The notes under the pieces: generated by a model
Databases searched by the model: none
The model's input: the letters and a program-made list of their open reading frames with translations, nothing else
What the model was told of the DNA's origin: nothing
Program-made: the position numbers and the translations under genes
Shown here: piece after piece, positions 7,033-8,768 of the stretch
How positions within the stretch are numbered: position 1 is the stretch's first letter
Layout of the letters: each line of letters starts with the position of its first letter
Assembly (NCBI GenBank): GCA_003023165.1
Contig: PXSD01000161.1
Coordinates: 1 to 8,768, forward strand
Direction of reading: 5' to 3'
Source: Halobacteriales archaeon QS_9_67_15
GTDB lineage: Archaea; Halobacteriota; Halobacteria; Halobacteriales; Haloarculaceae
Length of the DNA stretch: 8,768 nt

Positions 7033-7139
7033 TACTGGTGGCTGTAATTCTTTTACTCACCAGTCTCTGCTATCTGAGATACAGACCCGTTCCGCCTGGA
7101 TTCTCAGTTCGAGTTTTCACGTACTTACAGCCACCAGTA
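7033..7139. mobile_element. MITE-like element with 15-bp perfect terminal inverted repeats
   Basis: TACTGGTGGCTGTAA at 7033-7047 is the exact reverse complement of TTACAGCCACCAGTA at 7125-7139. The bases just outside both ends are the direct repeat TCA (7030-7032 and 7140-7142), consistent with a 3-bp target duplication. The 107-bp element is less GC-rich than its surroundings, contains no gene, and has a central hairpin at 7066-7085 (TCTG, bulged C, TATCT pairing with AGATACAGA). This is the architecture of a miniature inverted-repeat transposable element. The right-hand TCA is also the stop codon (TGA on the minus strand) of the oxidoreductase gene. No transposase is present, so it would need a partner element elsewhere. 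The parent IS family is not identified. A solo structured RNA element between convergent genes is the alternative. Confidence 0.6.
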
Positions 7140-7775
7140 TCAGGTTCCTTCGACCAGCCGTTCGAGGTGTTCGGGCGGCACGGCACCGCGAGCGGCGTAC
7201 TCGCCGTAGGTGAACGTCGGGACGCCGGTGACGCCCTGTCGTTGCGCCGCGGTGGACTGCTCTTCGACCTCCGAGCGCCACTCGTCGTCGCCGAGCACGT
7301 CGCGGACCTCGTCGGGGTCGAGGTCGGCGTCGCGCGCCAGCTCCGCCAGCACGTCGGGGTCGCCGATGTCGCGCTCGTCCTGCCACAGCGCCTCGAAGAT
7401 GGCCACGTCGAACTCGAGCCACTGTTCGTAGGAGGAGGTCTCTTTCACGTAGTAGGAGGCGACCTGTGCGGGCAGGGAGTCGACCTCCATCGCCGGTTCG
7501 AGCGACATCTCGGTGTCGTACTCCTCCTGCAGGCGCTGGACGTTCTCGCGGGCCTGCTCGTAGTAGTCCTCGTCTTTCCCGTCGTCGGCCGAGTGGTCGA
7601 TGCTCCCGTCGGGCTTTCGCTCGCCCGAGCGCAGGTCGAAGGGGTGCCAGTCGATCTCCAGTTTCACCTCGCGGTCGTCCTGGTACTGCGAGAGGGACTG
7701 GCGGCCGAGGTAACAGAACGGACAGACGTAGTCGGAGTAGACGCCGATGCGTTCGGTGGTCCGGGTGTCGCTCAT
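7140..7775 (-). CDS. FrnE/DsbA-type thioredoxin-fold oxidoreductase
   Basis: A 211-residue cytoplasmic protein (no signal peptide) starting MSDTRTTERIGVYSDYVCPF, with the redox motif Cys18-Pro-Phe-Cys21 after the first beta strand. A helical insertion follows (about 60-165, including YYEQARENVQRLQEEYDTE and FEALWQDERDIGDPDVLAEL). Near the end is the cis-proline loop GVTGVPTFTYGEYAARGAVP. This order and length match the DsbA-like FrnE family, named after a polyketide biosynthesis gene but widespread as general dithiol-disulfide oxidoreductases. A role in thiol redox or stress tolerance is inferred, not shown. The C terminus (AVPPEHLERLVEGT) appears intact even though the stop codon sits against the MITE-like element. 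It converges with the P450 gene. Confidence 0.9.
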   Translation of the reverse strand: MSDTRTTERIGVYSDYVCPFCYLGRQSLSQYQDDREVKLEIDWHPFDLRSGERKPDGSIDHSADDGKDEDYYEQARENVQRLQEEYDTEMSLEPAMEVDSLPAQVASYYVKETSSYEQWLEFDVAIFEALWQDERDIGDPDVLAELARDADLDPDEVRDVLGDDEWRSEVEEQSTAAQRQGVTGVPTFTYGEYAARGAVPPEHLERLVEGT

Positions 7776-7803
7776 ACCCCCGATAGCGGGCGAAGGCGGA
7801 AAA

Positions 7804-7815
7804 ACGGCGCGCCGT
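7804..7815. promoter_or_regulatory. 12-bp perfect palindrome upstream of the oxidoreductase gene
   Basis: ACGGCGCGCCGT is its own reverse complement. It lies 29-40 bp before the ATG at 7775, between two TATA-like candidates, so a bound protein would cover the start region of transcription. It could be an operator, but GC-rich palindromes also arise by chance in this genome type. Confidence 0.25.
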
Positions 7816-7830
7816 GGTGCGCGTCGGACG

Positions 7831-7840
7831 GAAAATTATG
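7831..7840 (-). promoter_or_regulatory. Candidate TATA-like box for the FrnE/DsbA-type gene
   Basis: CATAATTTTC on the minus strand is centred about 60 bp before the ATG at 7775, implying a leader of about 34 nt. A competing weaker candidate is the T-run at 7796-7806 (CCGTTTTTCCG), 26 bp before the ATG, which would give a leaderless transcript. The GGGGGT just before the ATG is not a good Shine-Dalgarno match. Confidence 0.3.
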
Positions 7841-7844
7841 TGGC

Positions 7845-7870
7845 GACCCAATTCCGATGGTTGGTCGCGA
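7845..7870. other. Hairpin in the spacer between the oxidoreductase and lipoprotein genes
   Basis: GCGACCCAA at 7845-7853 pairs with TTGGTCGC at 7863-7870, leaving one bulged C and a 9-nt loop, for eight pairs. It lies 92 bp past the lipoprotein stop and just upstream of the oxidoreductase promoter candidate. It could help end lipoprotein transcripts or act as an operator. There is no adjoining T-run on the minus strand, so function is undecided. Confidence 0.25.
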
Positions 7871-7961
7871 GCGGTAGAGACTTCTGTTTGATTGACTGTC
7901 TGGTCCTAGAGTGAGACCAAGGATATTGTGAAGGATCCTCCGGTCGTATTTAATACCGCAG

Positions 7962-8354
7962 TTAGACTCCATCACCATGGATATTGAGAGTTTGATCGTA
8001 TGAAAGACCGACTCTTATTGAATAGTTTTCTGGATTGACATCAGACGGGATACGCCAGAGACTCTCAGTGCGCTCATCGGTATTTTCAACAGCTGCCTCC
8101 ACGTTGTGCTCGCCAGATCTCGTTACAACATCTTCAACAAGGATACCATCATCTGACGCCGGGACTTCGTACGACTCATCCAGAAGTGTCTCCTCATTGG
8201 TTCTATCGGTTATTGTCACCGATATCGTGGTTGTCTCACTTGTCGCGTTCGTCAAAGAGAGGTTCGCACCTCCGGCGGTTTGTGAACTACATCCTGCTAA
8301 CCAGAGAAATCCCAGTGTCGTAGATGTCATGAACTTCCTTTTTGAGATGCGCAT
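7962..8354 (-). CDS. Small secreted lipoprotein, haloarchaeal type
   Basis: A 130-residue protein starting MRISKRKFMTSTTLGFLWLA and followed by the lipobox LAGC, with Cys22 as the predicted lipidated residue. The n-region SKRKFM resembles a Tat motif with Lys-Arg in place of Arg-Arg. Haloarchaeal lipoproteins mostly use Tat, so export followed by membrane anchoring outside the cell is inferred. The mature part is Thr/Ser/Glu-rich with alternating hydrophobic residues (TTTISVTITDRT, HNVEAAVENTDE, YSIRVGLSYDQTLNIHGDG), suggesting a small beta-sandwich domain. I do not recognise a specific function. The frame is open a little further to a GTG at 8381, but the ATG at 8354 gives a standard signal peptide and a near-leaderless fit to the TATA-like box. 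The gene is markedly more AT-rich than its neighbours and starts inside one arm of a 13-bp inverted repeat, both hinting at acquired DNA. Confidence 0.78.
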   Translation of the reverse strand: MRISKRKFMTSTTLGFLWLAGCSSQTAGGANLSLTNATSETTTISVTITDRTNEETLLDESYEVPASDDGILVEDVVTRSGEHNVEAAVENTDERTESLWRIPSDVNPENYSIRVGLSYDQTLNIHGDGV

Positions 8355-8477
8355 ATTAGTGTCAAATGAAAACGCGAGCACTAAAACATGTTGGTGATCC
8401 TATACGGCCACTATGCAATGATCCAAACTGCCGATTCAGATGCGGCCCTGGTAGTGGCGAACAATTGACACTAATAT
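8353..8477. repeat. 13-bp perfect inverted repeat bracketing the lipoprotein start region
   Basis: ATATTAGTGTCAA at 8353-8365 is the exact reverse complement of TTGACACTAATAT at 8465-8477, with 99 bp between. The left arm contains the first bases of the lipoprotein start codon. A shorter nested pair lies inside: GCCACTA 8407-8413 with TAGTGGC 8452-8458. If the arms are read as TTAGTGTCAA/TTGACACTAA, both are flanked by TA, the duplication made by IS630/mariner-type elements. However, TA is also part of the repeat itself, so this is weak. It could be a MITE that brought a promoter, or two operator sites. Confidence 0.5.
8381..8388 (-). promoter_or_regulatory. TATA-like box for the lipoprotein gene
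   Basis: TGTTTTAG on the minus strand is centred about 30 bp before the ATG at 8354, giving a nearly leaderless transcript. The AT-rich surroundings offer other candidates (TTTTCATTT closer in), so the assignment is tentative. The box lies inside the 8353-8477 inverted repeat. Confidence 0.35.
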
Positions 8478-8697
8478 TATGTAGGGACTAGCGGCTCAAT
8501 ACAGCTCGAAACTTTAGAGATGAGCATGACATATTGTCAATGTGTCTGGCGTCCTCACCTGCGTTTGTATTGAATTGTCGTAGAGTAATAAAAGTTATGA
8601 CATTAATGGTTTATTAAATGGTTTTGGGTTCGATATAAAGTAGTACAAAACGATGGAAGCATAATGTGAGTGGGTTCCGGATTTGCCCTACTTTCAA
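8478..8697. other. AT-rich region without a convincing gene
   Basis: No frame longer than about 20 codons looks coding on either strand. Visible structure: the inverted repeat TGACA-TAT-TGTCA at 8527-8539, a 12-bp-period direct repeat of ATGGTTT (8606-8612 and 8618-8624), and a good TATA-like GATATAAAG at 8631-8639 with only three-codon frames (ATG GAA GCA TAA) near its expected start. The drop in GC matches the adjacent lipoprotein gene. A small RNA or the decayed edge of an inserted element are possible, but nothing shows either. Confidence 0.4.
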
Positions 8698-8768
8698 TTA
8701 CTGGTCTGGCTCAGGGGTGTCGCGCCGATTCGACGGGCGGGGTGCCGCGTGTCGACCGCTCGCGTCAC
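8698..8768. other. GC-rich window edge, probable end or start of a gene
   Basis: Base composition jumps to GC-rich at about 8700. On the minus strand a frame from the window edge ends with RRDTPEPDQ and a TAA at 8698-8700, which would be the C terminus of a gene lying mostly outside. On the plus strand a GTG at 8717 opens VSRRFDGRGAACRPLAS to the edge, with a TATA-like CTTTCAATTA (8691-8700) about 22-25 bp upstream. The two readings exclude each other in practice, and the window is too short to choose. The acidic tail slightly favours the minus strand. Confidence 0.3.

Noticed and set aside
6719..7060. Minus-strand frame of 113 codons after the P450 gene
   Set aside because: Arg/Pro/Gly-rich, overlaps the P450 3' end and the repeat element, and has no acidic bias or motif.
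7038..7877. Plus-strand frame of 279 codons over the oxidoreductase gene
   Set aside because: Antisense shadow of the FrnE/DsbA-type gene, starting inside the MITE-like element, with no family features.
7772..7978. Minus-strand frame of 68 codons between the lipoprotein and the oxidoreductase
   Set aside because: It runs through the oxidoreductase promoter region, has non-acidic composition and overlaps both neighbouring genes; no motif.
1..8768. CRISPR array, tRNA or rRNA genes
   Set aside because: I saw no regularly spaced repeats and no cloverleaf or ribosomal RNA signature on reading both strands; no scan could be run.

Overview
The window looks like chromosomal DNA from a halophilic archaeon (class Halobacteria). 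It is GC-rich, with strong G/C preference at third codon positions. The proteins are rich in Asp and Glu. TATA-like boxes lie about 26 bp before start codons (leaderless mRNAs). The families are typical of haloarchaea: a REC-GAF-PAS-GAF histidine kinase, the UPF0200/UPF0201 pair, a FrnE/DsbA-type oxidoreductase and a lipobox lipoprotein. From about 7860 to 8700 the base composition turns AT-rich, which suggests an accessory patch.

Layout. 13-1101 (+): membrane-anchored molybdopterin oxidoreductase of the sulfite-oxidase fold. 1135-1678 (-): HAD-family hydrolase with a frameshift in the middle. 1788-4019 (-): large sensor histidine kinase; the start of its receiver domain lies at 4020-4092 in another frame, so the receiver domain has lost its central part. 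4247-4666 and 4677-5213 (-): a two-gene operon encoding a UPF0201 RNA-binding-like protein and a UPF0200 P-loop NTPase. 5335-6768 (+): complete cytochrome P450, divergent from that operon. 6769-7139: non-coding, containing a 107-bp MITE-like element with perfect terminal inverted repeats that abuts the next gene's stop codon. 7140-7775 (-): FrnE/DsbA-type thioredoxin-fold oxidoreductase. 7962-8354 (-): small secreted lipoprotein of AT-rich composition. 8355-8697: AT-rich and without a convincing gene, holding one arm of a 13-bp inverted repeat that brackets the lipoprotein start. 8698-8768: GC-rich edge of an unresolved gene.

How the genes relate. Apart from the UPF0201/UPF0200 operon, these look like independent transcription units with their own promoters. 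I see no clear multi-gene defence, secretion or biosynthetic system. The most interesting points are: the two adjacent minus-strand genes that both carry an out-of-frame lesion, for which a missing stretch of roughly 90 bp would fit the kinase well and the hydrolase plausibly; the MITE-like element that appears to regenerate a stop codon through its 3-bp target duplication; the inverted repeat around the lipoprotein promoter; and the internal Tat-like motif in the molybdoenzyme fusion. Family names come from recognised motifs and remembered family features, not from database searches.
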